Shown: piece by piece, positions 49,120 to 58,544 of the stretch | Layout: every line of letters starts with the position of its first letter | Numbering within the stretch: position 1 is the stretch's first letter | Assembly (NCBI GenBank): GCA_040507005.1 | Contig: JBEVVS010000039.1 | Location: forward strand, 1 to 64,000 | Length of the DNA: 64,000 nt | From: Thiodiazotropha sp040507005 | GTDB taxonomy: Bacteria > Pseudomonadota > Gammaproteobacteria > Chromatiales > Chromatiaceae | Reading direction: 5' to 3' | Translations under genes and position numbers: made by a program | The notes under the pieces: model-generated | The model's database searches: none | What the model was told of the DNA's origin: nothing | The model's input: only the letters and a program-made list of their open reading frames with translations

Positions 49120-49587
49120 CTACGGAGCTTCGAAACCGGTGCTTGCTTTGTAGCAATCCGCAGTCACAGCCGCTCTAATGTTCCAAAGTACCGCTTCGGT
49201 GCCGGGTACAGGTGTCATTGTAACAACGCAATCCCCAACATCCGGGCTACCAGTAAGTGTAATCACACCACCTGCTACTGCAGGGGCCCCATTCATGTGA
49301 TCTGTTTCTAAATTAGCGAGATCAAAAGTGGGTGGTAAATAGCCAGCAGCTACCAACGCCGGCGCTGTTTGACATTCTGCTGCATCGCCAGCAGTTCCAT
49401 CCCACCTCATGTCGTTGGCGCACTCGGCAATGGCTACCTGTACTGCATGGACGGCAGCCACGTTACCTGCCCACTTGGTACGGGAGGTATAATCACGATA
49501 CTGAGGAATTACGATGGCGGCCAGGATGCCGATGATGGCGACCACGATCATGAGTTCGATAAGGGTGAAACCAGACTGTTTACGCAT
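49120..49587 (-). CDS. pilA: Major type IV pilin PilA (second copy)
   Basis: A 155-residue prepilin with leader MRKQSG followed by FTLIELMIVVAIIGILAAI, mature Glu5, and a C-terminal disulfide loop (DVGDCVVTM to TADCYKASTGFEAP). An upstream in-frame extension of 47 codons lies in the promoter leader and was rejected; the ATG at 49587 has AGGAGTATTCAACA before it. It has a sigma-54 promoter and its own strong terminator, which suggests it is the abundant pilin; which of the two copies is the major subunit is not certain. Confidence 0.93.
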   Translation of the reverse strand: MRKQSGFTLIELMIVVAIIGILAAIVIPQYRDYTSRTKWAGNVAAVHAVQVAIAECANDMRWDGTAGDAAECQTAPALVAAGYLPPTFDLANLETDHMNGAPAVAGGVITLTGSPDVGDCVVTMTPVPGTEAVLWNIRAAVTADCYKASTGFEAP

Positions 49588-49712
49588 TGTTGAATACTCC
49601 TGATTAGTTGCTGATTGGATCAGCGCAAAAAATTTCCGTCGGTTGTACTTGGGTCTTTCGGCCGTGTTTCCGACATCTTTAGGAAATACGGATCCGGGTT
49701 GTCTTTCATCAC

Positions 49713-49728
49713 GCAAGCATGATGCCAA
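49713..49728 (-). promoter_or_regulatory. Sigma-54 promoter of the second pilin
   Basis: On the minus strand TTGGCATCATGCTTGC has the -24 GG and -12 GC exactly 10 bases apart and differs from the RpoN consensus in one base of the TGGCAC block. Start would be near 49701, leaving a leader of about 114 bases, nearly the same as for the other pilin. Confidence 0.87.
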
Positions 49729-50024
49729 CTTTGTGAATGGGGGCGTACAGCAGTCTCTGGTGCTAGCCTGGTTTGTCGTGGATGAGTGCCGTTTCAGCGC
49801 AGTTTAAAGGTGACTGAAGGAGGGTGGTGAAATTAATAAAACACCTTTTAAATCATTGGTATAGCATGCTGTTTTGGGTGAGTGATATGAGCAAAGATCA
49901 ATTCTTACCTGACCTATCGATCTGCCGCTCTTCTGTTTGCTTCAATCCTTTGTCAGTGCCTGTCTATCGCTTTTCTTTTAGGAATGGCAAGTCGGATCGG
50001 GCCGGGGGGTGCCGGGGGGTTATT

Positions 50025-50052
50025 GTCAAAAAGTGACAAACTTCGTCACTTT
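50025..50052 (-). terminator. Candidate terminator after pilR
   Basis: AAAGTGAC and GTCACTTT pair perfectly around a seven-base loop; on the minus strand the stem is followed by TT to give a run of five T. It lies about 140 bases past the pilR stop, the likely end of the pilS-pilR transcript. Confidence 0.5.
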
Positions 50053-50076
50053 AAGCTTTGGTCGCGCCTCTCTATT

Positions 50077-50092
50077 TGTGACGTAGCTCACG
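50077..50092. promoter_or_regulatory. CRP-like palindrome downstream of pilR
   Basis: TGTGA-CGTAGC-TCACG matches the CRP consensus in nine of ten arm positions. It lies between pilR and pilA, about 350 bases upstream of the pilin promoter, so a role is uncertain. Confidence 0.3.
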
Positions 50093-50190
50093 CAAATGAG
50101 GCTATGCCGATGGTTAAGTGTGATGGAGTCGCCTGAGCAGAACGTAAAACTTTGTTACGCGCACAATGGGATAGAGGATCAATACCGCTC

Positions 50191-51546
50191 CTATTCGATA
50201 CCGAACTTTTCCAGTCTGTAACGCAGCGAACGGAGGGTCATGCCGAGCTTTTTTGCCGCCGCTGTGCGGTTCCAGCGGGTCTCTTCAAGGGCTTTTACAA
50301 TCGCATCCCGTTCCACCTGTTCCATCTTATCCCCCAAGGGCCGATCGGAAGATGCGTTGCTTTGAGTAACCTTTGCCTGCTGGCTCTCGGGGAGATGGAG
50401 ATCATCGGCGTGCAGTTCCGATCCCTCAAGCAGGGTGACAGAGCGTTCGAGAATATTCTCCAGCTCGCGGATATTGCCCGGGAAGCCGTAGGCCTTGAGT
50501 TTCTTCAAGGCGGACGAGGTTAGCTTCGACTTTTTACCGCCGGACTCCCGGGCCATGCGGGTGAGAAAGTGCTGGGCCAGTAGTGGAATGTCTTCACTTC
50601 TCTCCCGCAATGGCGGCAGGGGCAGCTCGATGACGTTGATGCGGTAGAAGAGGTCCTGTCTGAATTCGCCGCTTTCCACCAGCGCCGCCAGGTCCTTGTG
50701 GGTGGCGCTGATGATGCGCACATCCAGGGGGACCTCCTCCTGGCTGCCCACGGCTCGTATCTGTTTCTCCTGGATCGCGCGCAACAGCTTGACCTGCATA
50801 TGCAGGGGCAGATCGGCGATCTCATCCAGGAACAGGGTGCCCCCATCCGCACTCAGAAACAGCCCCTGGTGATCGCTGCTGGCGCCGGTGAAGCTCCCCT
50901 TCTTGTGTCCGAAGAGCTCGCTCTCCATGAGTTCATGGGGAATGGCGCCGCAGTTGACGGCGACGAAGGGGTGCTCGGCGCGGGGTCCCAGCTGGTGAAT
51001 CTGTCTTGCCGCCAGCTCCTTGCCGGTGCCCGATTCACCACTGATGTAGACCGGGGCCTGGCTGCGGGCCAGCTTGTTGATGATTTCCCGGACATGGGTC
51101 ATGGGCGGTGATTTTCCCAACATGGGGGATGCTTCGCCGCCGGGTGATTTTTCAGACGCCGCCGGTTGCGATGCCTGTTTGCCCAGACTGATCGCCTGCT
51201 GTACCAGCTTGCGCAGTATCTCCAGGTCCACGGGCTTGGAAACGAAGTCGAATGCCCCGGCCTTCAGGGCCTCGATGGCGGACTCCATATTTCCATGGGC
51301 GGTGATCATGGCCACGGGGAGCTGGGGATAGGTCTGGTTGATATGTCTCACCAGGTCGATGCCGTTGCCGTCCGGCAGCCGCATGTCGGACAGGCAGAGA
51401 TCGAATGCCTGTTCGGTGAGTATCTTTCGCGCGCTTGCCAGGTCGAATACGGAGTGGGCATCTATCCCCATGCGAATCAGGGTGATCTCCAACAATTCAC
51501 AGATATCAGGCTCATCGTCAACGATCAAGGCTGTCGGTTGGGTCAT
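50191..51546 (-). CDS. pilR: Sigma-54 response regulator PilR
   Basis: The 451-residue NtrC-type activator has a receiver domain (Asp54 in LCLSDMRLPDG), an AAA+ domain with Walker A GESGTGKE (about 165) and the sigma-54 contact loop GSFTGA (about 217), and a Fis-type helix-turn-helix at the end (AIVKALEETRWNRTAAAKKLGMTLRSLRYRL). It overlaps pilS by four bases. Two sigma-54 promoters in front of the pilin genes nearby are its expected targets. Confidence 0.96.
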   Translation of the reverse strand: MTQPTALIVDDEPDICELLEITLIRMGIDAHSVFDLASARKILTEQAFDLCLSDMRLPDGNGIDLVRHINQTYPQLPVAMITAHGNMESAIEALKAGAFDFVSKPVDLEILRKLVQQAISLGKQASQPAASEKSPGGEASPMLGKSPPMTHVREIINKLARSQAPVYISGESGTGKELAARQIHQLGPRAEHPFVAVNCGAIPHELMESELFGHKKGSFTGASSDHQGLFLSADGGTLFLDEIADLPLHMQVKLLRAIQEKQIRAVGSQEEVPLDVRIISATHKDLAALVESGEFRQDLFYRINVIELPLPPLRERSEDIPLLAQHFLTRMARESGGKKSKLTSSALKKLKAYGFPGNIRELENILERSVTLLEGSELHADDLHLPESQQAKVTQSNASSDRPLGDKMEQVERDAIVKALEETRWNRTAAAKKLGMTLRSLRYRLEKFGIE

Positions 51547-53189
51547 TTGGATCGTCTCCCGGACTTCCAGCGGTCAAAATGGAGGCGAAAACAGCTGCCC
51601 CCCGTCGGCCCAGGAATATACTCCAGGCGGATATGGTTGGTTTCGCTCAACTCCTTGGCGATATACAGGCCAAGCCCTGTGCCCGTGTTACGGGTGGTGA
51701 AAAAGGGTTCAAATATCTGTTTTGCCACTTTGGGTGTAATGCCCGGTCCATTGTCTATTACATCAACGACTGGATGATCAAATTCCTGAATAATGCCGCC
51801 GATGATCTGTACCTTCGGATCATCCTTGGCACCATGTTCTCTGGCATTGTTACAGAGATTGGTAAGGATTTGCCTTAACTGCTCCGGGTCGGCGATGACG
51901 CCGGTGTCCGATGGTTCGATCTGCAGCAGGATGTCGTCCTTATGGAATCCCTGGTGCTTTACCAAGTCATCGACGACCTTTTTCAACCAGGATTTTAGTT
52001 TGATCTTCTTAGGGGTACCAGGATCCCGGCGTGAGAGTTGCAGCACATTCTCGATGACCTGATTCACCCGTGCGGTATTGGTCTTGATGATCTCGGTGAG
52101 TCGCTGGTCCGCCGGATTCAGATCCGGGGATTCGTCGAAGAGTTGACTGGCATGGCTGATGGCGCCCAGCGGGTTGCGTATCTCATGGGCGATACTGGCC
52201 GTCAGCCTGCCCAGAGAAGCGAGTTTCATCTGTTGTGCCTCATGGGTGATTTGGGAGGTATCTTCCAGAAAGATCAGCATATCTCCCTTTTCCTCGCCCC
52301 CAAGCGGATTGAAGTGGGCCCGTAGTTCCGGTCCCTGATGCTGGGTGCGGAAGTTGAAGTAGCGACGTTTCGATCCCGCATGGTGCTTCCTCAGCATATG
52401 GGCCAGTTCCGGGGATGCCTTTACCAACTGGCCGCCGGTTGAGACGGTGGGCATGCCCAGCAGATGCCAGGCGGGGTCGTTCATCATCACCAGCATGCCT
52501 GAGGCGTCGACCACCAATACCCCGGTGCGCATATGCTGAATGACATAGGCATTGATTTTGGCCAGATGATTCAGCTCATTGGCCCGCTCCTGGGCCAACT
52601 GTTCACTGGCCCGCACCCGGCTGCTCAGTACCAGGGTAAGCAGTGCGGTGGCAAAAAAAACCGCACCAAGAAAACCCGCCTGCACGAAACGCGGTGATAT
52701 GACGGTGGTACTCAGGGAGATGTATATCTGATCTGTAATCACTCCCAGGGCAGCCAGGGCGGCAAACAGCAGCGCGGCTCGGCCATCGATAATCAGCGCA
52801 CCGGCAATGATGGAGACAGCGATCAACATACCCATGCCTGTCTCTACACCGCCACTGGCATGGGTCAGCAGGAGAATGGCGAGGATATCCACGAACAGGG
52901 CCAGGTAGGTTTGCTGTTCTGGATTCGGTGAACGCCAGAGAAAAAACAGAATGGAGAGTAGGGTCAATGCGATATACAGCGAACCGGTAACCATAAACAG
53001 CTCGGGTACTGCCGATCCCAGAAAGGATGGCCCGGCCCCCGAGTAGAAAAAAAACAGCAAGGTCAGGGAGAGGGTGATCCGATAGAGGAGATAGAGGCTC
53101 AGGGAGCGCCAATGACTATGTTCAGCCCCATTCTTGATTTGGCTGGTATCTGTTAGGGTCTCTTCAGACGATTCGAACCAATTCAGCAT
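51543..53189 (-). CDS. pilS: Sensor histidine kinase PilS
   Basis: The 548-residue kinase has six membrane helices in the first 205 residues (as in Pseudomonas PilS, which senses pilin in the membrane), a PAS domain (about 205-320), a HisKA domain with SIAHEIRNPLGAISHA and a HATPase domain with NLCNNAREHG, DNGPGIT and NTGTGLGLYIAKEL. It phosphorylates PilR. It follows the PP0621-like gene by five bases. Confidence 0.95.
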   Translation of the reverse strand: MLNWFESSEETLTDTSQIKNGAEHSHWRSLSLYLLYRITLSLTLLFFFYSGAGPSFLGSAVPELFMVTGSLYIALTLLSILFFLWRSPNPEQQTYLALFVDILAILLLTHASGGVETGMGMLIAVSIIAGALIIDGRAALLFAALAALGVITDQIYISLSTTVISPRFVQAGFLGAVFFATALLTLVLSSRVRASEQLAQERANELNHLAKINAYVIQHMRTGVLVVDASGMLVMMNDPAWHLLGMPTVSTGGQLVKASPELAHMLRKHHAGSKRRYFNFRTQHQGPELRAHFNPLGGEEKGDMLIFLEDTSQITHEAQQMKLASLGRLTASIAHEIRNPLGAISHASQLFDESPDLNPADQRLTEIIKTNTARVNQVIENVLQLSRRDPGTPKKIKLKSWLKKVVDDLVKHQGFHKDDILLQIEPSDTGVIADPEQLRQILTNLCNNAREHGAKDDPKVQIIGGIIQEFDHPVVDVIDNGPGITPKVAKQIFEPFFTTRNTGTGLGLYIAKELSETNHIRLEYIPGPTGGSCFRLHFDRWKSGRRSK

Positions 53190-53194
53190 GATGA

Positions 53195-53431
53195 TCAGGG
53201 CTTTCTTTCATTGGCAGCCTTAAGATGGGTCTTGCTGCAGTAATACTTACCGTCTTCGTTGACCGCTTCATCTCGGGGTAGATGGAGGCCGCAATAGGCG
53301 CACTGGACGCTATCCACCGATTTGATCTGTTGTGATGGTTTGTCTTTTTGCCGGCTTTGGCGCCAGAAATGACGGCCAATGAGGAAGACTCCCCACAATG
53401 CCAATGCCAAAAAAATATATCTGAGTCCCAT
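53195..53431 (-). CDS. PP0621-like small zinc-binding membrane protein
   Basis: A 78-residue protein: one N-terminal membrane helix (YIFLALALWGVFLIGRHFW), a basic linker and a small cysteine-rich knuckle (VQCAYCGLHLPRDEAV, YYCSKTHLKA) that likely binds zinc through three Cys and a His. The family sits directly upstream of pilS in pseudomonads and relatives, as here, so a link to pilus control is plausible but unproven. Confidence 0.8.
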   Translation of the reverse strand: MGLRYIFLALALWGVFLIGRHFWRQSRQKDKPSQQIKSVDSVQCAYCGLHLPRDEAVNEDGKYYCSKTHLKAANERKP

Positions 53432-53555
53432 TCAGTCGATTCTTTATTATGTATGCATGGGAGTCAATCGCGATTATTGGGTCTTGCAACATCCACGGCA
53501 ATCGTCTGCAATGCAGTGTGGAAAATAGTCTCTATCCAGGTGTCAGTTCAGGAGT

Positions 53556-55175
53556 ATGTCCTTGAAGTTAAGAATAGTTCTCGCCCAGCTGAATTTCCTT
53601 GTCGGCGATATAGAGGGGAATGCGCAACGTATCATCGATGAGGCCAGGTCTCAGGTCGGTAAGGCGGATGCCATTGTGTTCCCCGAATTGGCGATCACTG
53701 GCTACCCGCCGGAAGACCTTTTACTGCGGGATCACTTTATCCAGCGGGTGGAGCTGGCGGTTGCACATATCCTTTCACGGGTGCAAGGGATTCACCTGGT
53801 GGTGGGATACCCGCGGCGTCGGGATGGCAAGCTCTATAATGTGGCGGGGGTGTGGTATGACGGGGATATCCTGGCGGAATATGAAAAGCATAAACTTCCC
53901 AACTACAGTGTATTCGATGAAAAACGTTACTTTTCACCCGGCAGGGAGGCGGTGACCTTCGAATTGCAAGGTGTACGCATCGGTCTGACCGTGTGTGAAG
54001 ACATTTGGGAGGTGGAACCCGCCGCCATGAGTCGTGCAGCCGGCGCGCAACTGCTGCTGAATATCAATGCCTCCCCGTTTCATATCGGTAAGGCGCCGGA
54101 GCGTGAAGAGTTGGTACAGAGCCGTGCCCGGGAGAACAGCCTGCCTATCATCTATGTGAACCTGGTTGGCGGGCAGGATGAGCTGGTATTCGATGGCGGT
54201 TCTTTCGTGGTGGACGGGGAAGGCCAGATCATTGAACGCCTCGATTTTTTCTCAGAGATCTCCGTTGCTATCGATCTCGCCATTGAAAATGGGGCTGGCA
54301 GGCCGGGCAGATCCATCGCCCCCCTGATGCCGGAGGAGCAGCGGGTCTACCAAGCGCTGGTCACCGGGGTGAGGGATTATGTGCTGAAAAACGGCTTCAA
54401 CGGGGCGATTATCGGTCTTTCGGGTGGTGTCGATTCCGCGTTGACATTGGCGATTGCCGCGGATGCCCTGGGCCCGGATCAGGTGGAAGTGGTGATGATG
54501 CCGTCTCGATACACCGCAGAGATGAGCAACCAGGATGCTATTGCCGAAGCCGAGTCGCTGGGGGTGGAGTATCGATCCATATCCATCGAGCCCGCCTTCA
54601 ACGCCTTTCTGGAGATGCTGGCGGATGAATTCGCCGGAATGGATGTGGATGTGACCGAGGAGAATATTCAGGCACGCTGTCGCGGCATCATTCTCATGGC
54701 GATCAGTAACAAAAAAGGCCGTATCCTGCTTACTACCGGCAATAAGAGTGAGATGTCTGTGGGCTACGCCACCCTGTATGGAGACATGGCCGGTGGTTTT
54801 GCGCCGATCAAGGATGTACCCAAGACCCTGGTCTATCGTTTATGCCGCTACCGCAATTCCCTCTCCCAGGTGATACCCCTGCGGGTATTGGAGAGGGCGC
54901 CGTCCGCGGAGTTGGCTCCAGACCAGAAAGATAGCGATTCACTCCCGGAATATGCGGTTTTGGATGAGATTCTAGAGCGATATGTTGAGCAAGATCAGTC
55001 GCTTACGGAGATCGTTGCGGCAGGGTTCGATGAGCCGACAGTGCTTCGTGTGATCAATCTGGTGGATCGCAATGAGTACAAGCGGCGCCAAGCGCCACCG
55101 GGTATCAAGATCACCCGGCGCGCCTACGGGCGCGACAGGCGCTATCCCCTCACCTGGTTGAAGCGAAACCGTTGA
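53556..55175 (+). CDS. nadE: Glutamine-dependent NAD+ synthetase
   Basis: The 539-residue enzyme joins an N-terminal nitrilase-type glutaminase (Glu44 in FPELAITGYPPEDLL, Lys113, Cys147 in TVCEDIWE) to a C-terminal NAD synthetase with the PP-loop SGGVDS (289-294). It amidates deamido-NAD with ammonia from glutamine, the final step of the pathway to which nadC contributes. AGGAG lies one base from the ATG but seven bases from an in-frame TTG at 53562, so translation may really begin two codons later. Confidence 0.95.
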   Translation: MSLKLRIVLAQLNFLVGDIEGNAQRIIDEARSQVGKADAIVFPELAITGYPPEDLLLRDHFIQRVELAVAHILSRVQGIHLVVGYPRRRDGKLYNVAGVWYDGDILAEYEKHKLPNYSVFDEKRYFSPGREAVTFELQGVRIGLTVCEDIWEVEPAAMSRAAGAQLLLNINASPFHIGKAPEREELVQSRARENSLPIIYVNLVGGQDELVFDGGSFVVDGEGQIIERLDFFSEISVAIDLAIENGAGRPGRSIAPLMPEEQRVYQALVTGVRDYVLKNGFNGAIIGLSGGVDSALTLAIAADALGPDQVEVVMMPSRYTAEMSNQDAIAEAESLGVEYRSISIEPAFNAFLEMLADEFAGMDVDVTEENIQARCRGIILMAISNKKGRILLTTGNKSEMSVGYATLYGDMAGGFAPIKDVPKTLVYRLCRYRNSLSQVIPLRVLERAPSAELAPDQKDSDSLPEYAVLDEILERYVEQDQSLTEIVAAGFDEPTVLRVINLVDRNEYKRRQAPPGIKITRRAYGRDRRYPLTWLKRNR

Positions 55176-55416
55176 ACTACTGCAGCTGTTTGAATGACTG
55201 TTTTTCAATAAAATCAACCATATGTGATCGTGTAACCCGGTTGCAAACGAAAATGGGTGCAAATCACGCCATTATTATGAAAAATTGGGGGGGTGAGGCC
55301 CGGGCGGGCCGTTGAAAAGGTTTCAGGCATGGACGAGCCACTCAAGGGGGCGTTACAATCCCGGCGTGTCAATCACTGTATTAGAATGAATTTCCTCAGC
55401 TGGTAACGGAGAAACA

Positions 55417-55755
55417 ATGAAAAAAGTCGAAGCAATCATTAAGCCTTTCAAACTGGAGGATGTTCGTGAGGCCTTGTCTGAGGTGGGGATTACCGGCATG
55501 ACCGCCACTGAGGTAAAGGGGTTTGGACGCCAAAAGGGGCATACCGAACTCTATCGTGGTGCAGAGTATGTGGTCGATTTTCTGCCTAAGGTGAAGTTGG
55601 AGCTGGTGGTGGCCAGTGATCAGGTTGGCGCATGTATCGAGGCGATTACCGGTGCTGCCCGGACCGGTAAGATCGGCGATGGAAAGATATTTGTATCACC
55701 GGTTGAACAGGTCATTCGTATCCGCACCGGTGAAGAGGATGAAGCCGCAATCTGA
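55417..55755 (+). CDS. glnB: Nitrogen regulatory protein PII
   Basis: The 112-residue trimeric signal protein has MKKVEAIIKPFKLEDVREAL, the full T-loop with uridylylation site Tyr51 (ELYRGAEYVVDFLPK), and the B-loop TGAARTGKIGDGKIFV. It reports 2-oxoglutarate and energy state to NtrB, adenylyltransferase and other targets. In contrast with the PII-like protein at 18.0-18.4 kb, all signature residues are present. A CGGAG site precedes the ATG; amtB is not adjacent, which favours GlnB over GlnK. Confidence 0.95.
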   Translation: MKKVEAIIKPFKLEDVREALSEVGITGMTATEVKGFGRQKGHTELYRGAEYVVDFLPKVKLELVVASDQVGACIEAITGAARTGKIGDGKIFVSPVEQVIRIRTGEEDEAAI

Positions 55756-55778
55756 TCCTTAGGCGATAAGAGTAATGG

Positions 55779-56576
55779 TCAGAGCGGTTCGGCGGAGCCT
55801 GATGCCTTCTCTGGCTCGCTCTCGGTTGGCTTGTTCAGGTTGCCATTCGCCAAATTGACGGATAATACCCGCTTAGCATCTTCTGCAAGTTCGGTCATGC
55901 CTAGTCGAGTATAGGCATCGACCATGATCTCCAGGGCAGCTTTCATCGCGTCGGTGCGTTGAAATTGGGTGACTACTCTGTTGGCACGGTTGGCCGCGGC
56001 CAGGTAAGCGCCCCGCCGCATATAGTAGCTGGCGATGTGGATCTGGTATTTGGCCATGTTGTTTCTGAGATAGAGCATTCTCTGTCGGGCGTCCGCCGAG
56101 TACTTGCTATCGGGATAGCGGCGCACCAGTTCTTCAAAATCATTGAAGGCGTCGAGCGCGGCGCCGGCATCCCTCTCGGAGGGGTCGGAGGGCAGAATCC
56201 GACTGAAGATGCTTTGATTCCGGTTGTAGTTGGCGATGCCTTTCATGTAATAGGCATAATCCACATACGGGCTCTGCGGGTTCAGTTTGATGAACCTGTC
56301 CGCCGCTGTGATCGCCGAGTCTGGCTCTGCGTACTTGTAGTGGGCATAGATCAGGTCAAGTTGCGATTGGGTGGCGTAACGACCGAAGGGATAGCGGGCC
56401 TGCAATGCATTGTATTGCTTGATGGCCTCGTCATAATCACCGTCCATTAACGCGCCTTTGGCTTCAGAATAGAATTGGCTGGCACTCCAATTTTTTGTCA
56501 CATCAATCTGATCCGGCATAGAGCAGCCGGCCAGCAGCAGGGCGACAAGGGTGATGGTCGAGAACTTCCAGAGCAT
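55779..56576 (-). CDS. bamD: Outer-membrane assembly lipoprotein BamD
   Basis: The 265-residue lipoprotein has a lipobox LLLAGC (Cys18) and five TPR-like repeats, with FYSEAKGALMDGDYDEAIKQYNALQARYPFGRY in the first. BamD is the essential partner of BamA in inserting outer-membrane barrels. A longer frame to 56741 lacks a signal peptide at its start; the ATG at 56576 was chosen because the signal begins there. It diverges from rluD, the standard arrangement. Confidence 0.94.
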   Translation of the reverse strand: MLWKFSTITLVALLLAGCSMPDQIDVTKNWSASQFYSEAKGALMDGDYDEAIKQYNALQARYPFGRYATQSQLDLIYAHYKYAEPDSAITAADRFIKLNPQSPYVDYAYYMKGIANYNRNQSIFSRILPSDPSERDAGAALDAFNDFEELVRRYPDSKYSADARQRMLYLRNNMAKYQIHIASYYMRRGAYLAAANRANRVVTQFQRTDAMKAALEIMVDAYTRLGMTELAEDAKRVLSVNLANGNLNKPTESEPEKASGSAEPL

Positions 56577-56746
56577 GTTGAATCGATACCTTGGGCTTGT
56601 TAACACTAATCCAGTCGGTGCTGAAGTATAACGGATGGCAGTGGATCGGTATAACCCGCCAATTAGGACTTCAGTGAGGTGCATAGTGTGGGTTAAGGGA
56701 TGGCTTTTGTAAAACCGCGGTCTCAATGTGAGAATATGCAATACCT

Positions 56747-57718
56747 ATGTCGGACGCAAAATTCATAGACAAAGTTCCTCCCCGCTCGCTAGTGATTCCC
56801 GAAGAATACGCGGGCAGCCGACTCGATCAGGTGCTATCCGACCAATTTCCCGAGTTTTCCCGCAGTCGCCTGCAACACTGGATCAAAATGGGCCTGGTGG
56901 AGCTGGATGGACAGACATGCAAGGCCAAGCAACGGATCCGGGGGGGAGAACGGATCCGGCTGCGGCCGATCCCTCAGGATGAGGTAGAGGCCGAGGCGCA
57001 AGCAATGGAGCTGGAGATTGTCTATGAGGACGCGCAACTGCTGGTGATCAACAAGCCGCCCGGGTTGGTCATGCATCCCGCAGCGGGAAATCCGGACGGC
57101 ACCCTGTTGAATGGCCTGTTGAGCCATCACCCGCCACTGCAGCAAGTCCCGAGGGCCGGTATTGTCCACCGCCTGGATAAAGAGACCAGCGGTCTGCTGG
57201 TGGTGGCGAAAACCCTCCAATCACAGACTGCACTGGTTGAGCAGTTACAGGCGCGGCGTGTGAAAAGGGAGTACCTGGCGATAGTGCAGGGCGAGATGAT
57301 TGCCGGTGGGTCGGTGGATGCGCCAATTGGCAGGCACCCGGTGAACCGGCTGCGTATGGCGGTTATCGAATCCGGAAAAGAGGCGATCACGCACTACCGA
57401 ATCGAGCAGCGTTACCGTGCTCATACCCTGTTGCGGGTCAGGCTGGAGACGGGTCGGACCCACCAGATTCGTGTCCATATGCAGCACATTCGACATCCGC
57501 TGTTGGGTGACCCCCTGTATGGCGGGCGACTCAAGCTGCCGGCTGGCATCAGTGACAATCTGATGGTTGCGCTAAAGCTGTTCAGACGACAGGCACTCCA
57601 CGCCACCCGGCTTGAACTGCTCCACCCTGAGTTGGGCAAGCCCATCGCCTGGGAGGCACCTGTACCTGCCGATATGGGGCAAATGATGCATCTGCTGGCC
57701 GAGGATGCAGAGAGATGA
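56747..57718 (+). CDS. rluD: 23S rRNA pseudouridine synthase RluD
   Basis: The 323-residue enzyme has an N-terminal S4 domain (about 20-85) and the RluA-type catalytic domain with Asp144 in VHRLDKETSGLLV. It makes the pseudouridines 1911, 1915 and 1917 of helix 69, needed for normal translation. RTHQIRVHMQHIRHPLLGDPLYGG is the conserved C-terminal block. It overlaps pgeF by four bases and diverges from bamD, as in E. coli. Confidence 0.95.
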   Translation: MSDAKFIDKVPPRSLVIPEEYAGSRLDQVLSDQFPEFSRSRLQHWIKMGLVELDGQTCKAKQRIRGGERIRLRPIPQDEVEAEAQAMELEIVYEDAQLLVINKPPGLVMHPAAGNPDGTLLNGLLSHHPPLQQVPRAGIVHRLDKETSGLLVVAKTLQSQTALVEQLQARRVKREYLAIVQGEMIAGGSVDAPIGRHPVNRLRMAVIESGKEAITHYRIEQRYRAHTLLRVRLETGRTHQIRVHMQHIRHPLLGDPLYGGRLKLPAGISDNLMVALKLFRRQALHATRLELLHPELGKPIAWEAPVPADMGQMMHLLAEDAER

Positions 57719-58446
57719 TTGAGCTGCTGCGGCCTGAATGGCCTGCGCCTTCCCAGGTAAAGGCATTGATCACAACCCGCCAGGGAGGGAACAGTGCTGC
57801 GCCCTTCGACAGCCTGAATCTGGCTGAACATGTTGGGGATGATCCATCCAACGTTGCGCGCAACAGAGCGCAACTCCTGGGTGAGTGCCGGTTGCCCAAT
57901 AGCCCCTTCTGGCTCAATCAGGTGCATGGTTGCGCGGTGGTCTCAGCGGAGAGTGCCGATCCGGGCTGTGAGGCCGACGCGGTGTATAGCGATCAGCCCG
58001 ACAGGGTTTGTGCCGTTCTTACCGCCGACTGCCTGCCTCTCTTGATCACCGATCGATTGGGTAGGGAGGTATGTGCCGTGCATGCGGGGTGGAGGGGGTT
58101 GGCGGCCGGTGTGATCGAGCATGCCTTACAACGTTTCCAGGCGCCTGCTAAAGAGCTGCTTGTGTGGCTTGGACCGGCCATCGGACCGGCTGTGTTCGAG
58201 GTTGGGGAGGAGGTTCGTGACGCCTTTCTCGGTCATCGGCAGGAGGCAGGTCAGATGTTCGCCGCCAGTCGTCCGGGACACTGGTTGGCCGACATCTACG
58301 CCCTTGCCCGGATGCGCCTCACTGATGCCGGTGTGGGGTTCATCACGGGCGGCGAATATTGTACCTTTAGCCAGGACAGACTCTTCTTCTCCTACCGTCG
58401 TGATGGTGTGACCGGCCGTATGGCAGCGCTGATCTGGCGCGAATAG
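57715..58446 (+). CDS. pgeF: Peptidoglycan editing factor PgeF (YfiH)
   Basis: The 243-residue laccase-domain protein has the zinc or copper ligands His71 (LNQVHG), Cys106 (TADCLPLL) and His123 (VHAGWRGLA). In E. coli PgeF removes wrongly incorporated serine from cell-wall precursors; older names call it polyphenol oxidase. It is coupled to rluD (ATGA). In E. coli and many relatives clpB follows directly; here a GcvR-like gene follows instead. Confidence 0.93.
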   Translation: MIELLRPEWPAPSQVKALITTRQGGNSAAPFDSLNLAEHVGDDPSNVARNRAQLLGECRLPNSPFWLNQVHGCAVVSAESADPGCEADAVYSDQPDRVCAVLTADCLPLLITDRLGREVCAVHAGWRGLAAGVIEHALQRFQAPAKELLVWLGPAIGPAVFEVGEEVRDAFLGHRQEAGQMFAASRPGHWLADIYALARMRLTDAGVGFITGGEYCTFSQDRLFFSYRRDGVTGRMAALIWRE

Positions 58447-58544
58447 ATAGATCAATACCCGGTGGATTCTGTTTCTGGACCAATGCCAGGCACTCATTTA
58501 TCCTGCCTGCAAATGTGTCTCACTATTGTCTTTGAGGTGTGAAA

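Larger units (their letters stand above)
49588..50190. other. Gap between pilR and the second pilin
   Basis: Minus-strand reading: about 140 bases after the pilR stop comes a hairpin (50030-50052), a CRP-like word lies at 50077-50092, then about 300 bases with no recognisable gene, the sigma-54 promoter (49728-49713) and a leader of about 114 bases. A 70-codon plus-strand frame at 49824 has a purine-rich site that abuts its GTG too closely and no family; it is not counted. Confidence 0.6.

Noticed and set aside
49824..50036. 70-codon plus-strand frame near pilA
   Set aside because: The purine-rich stretch touches its GTG start, too close to serve, and the product is not protein-like in composition.
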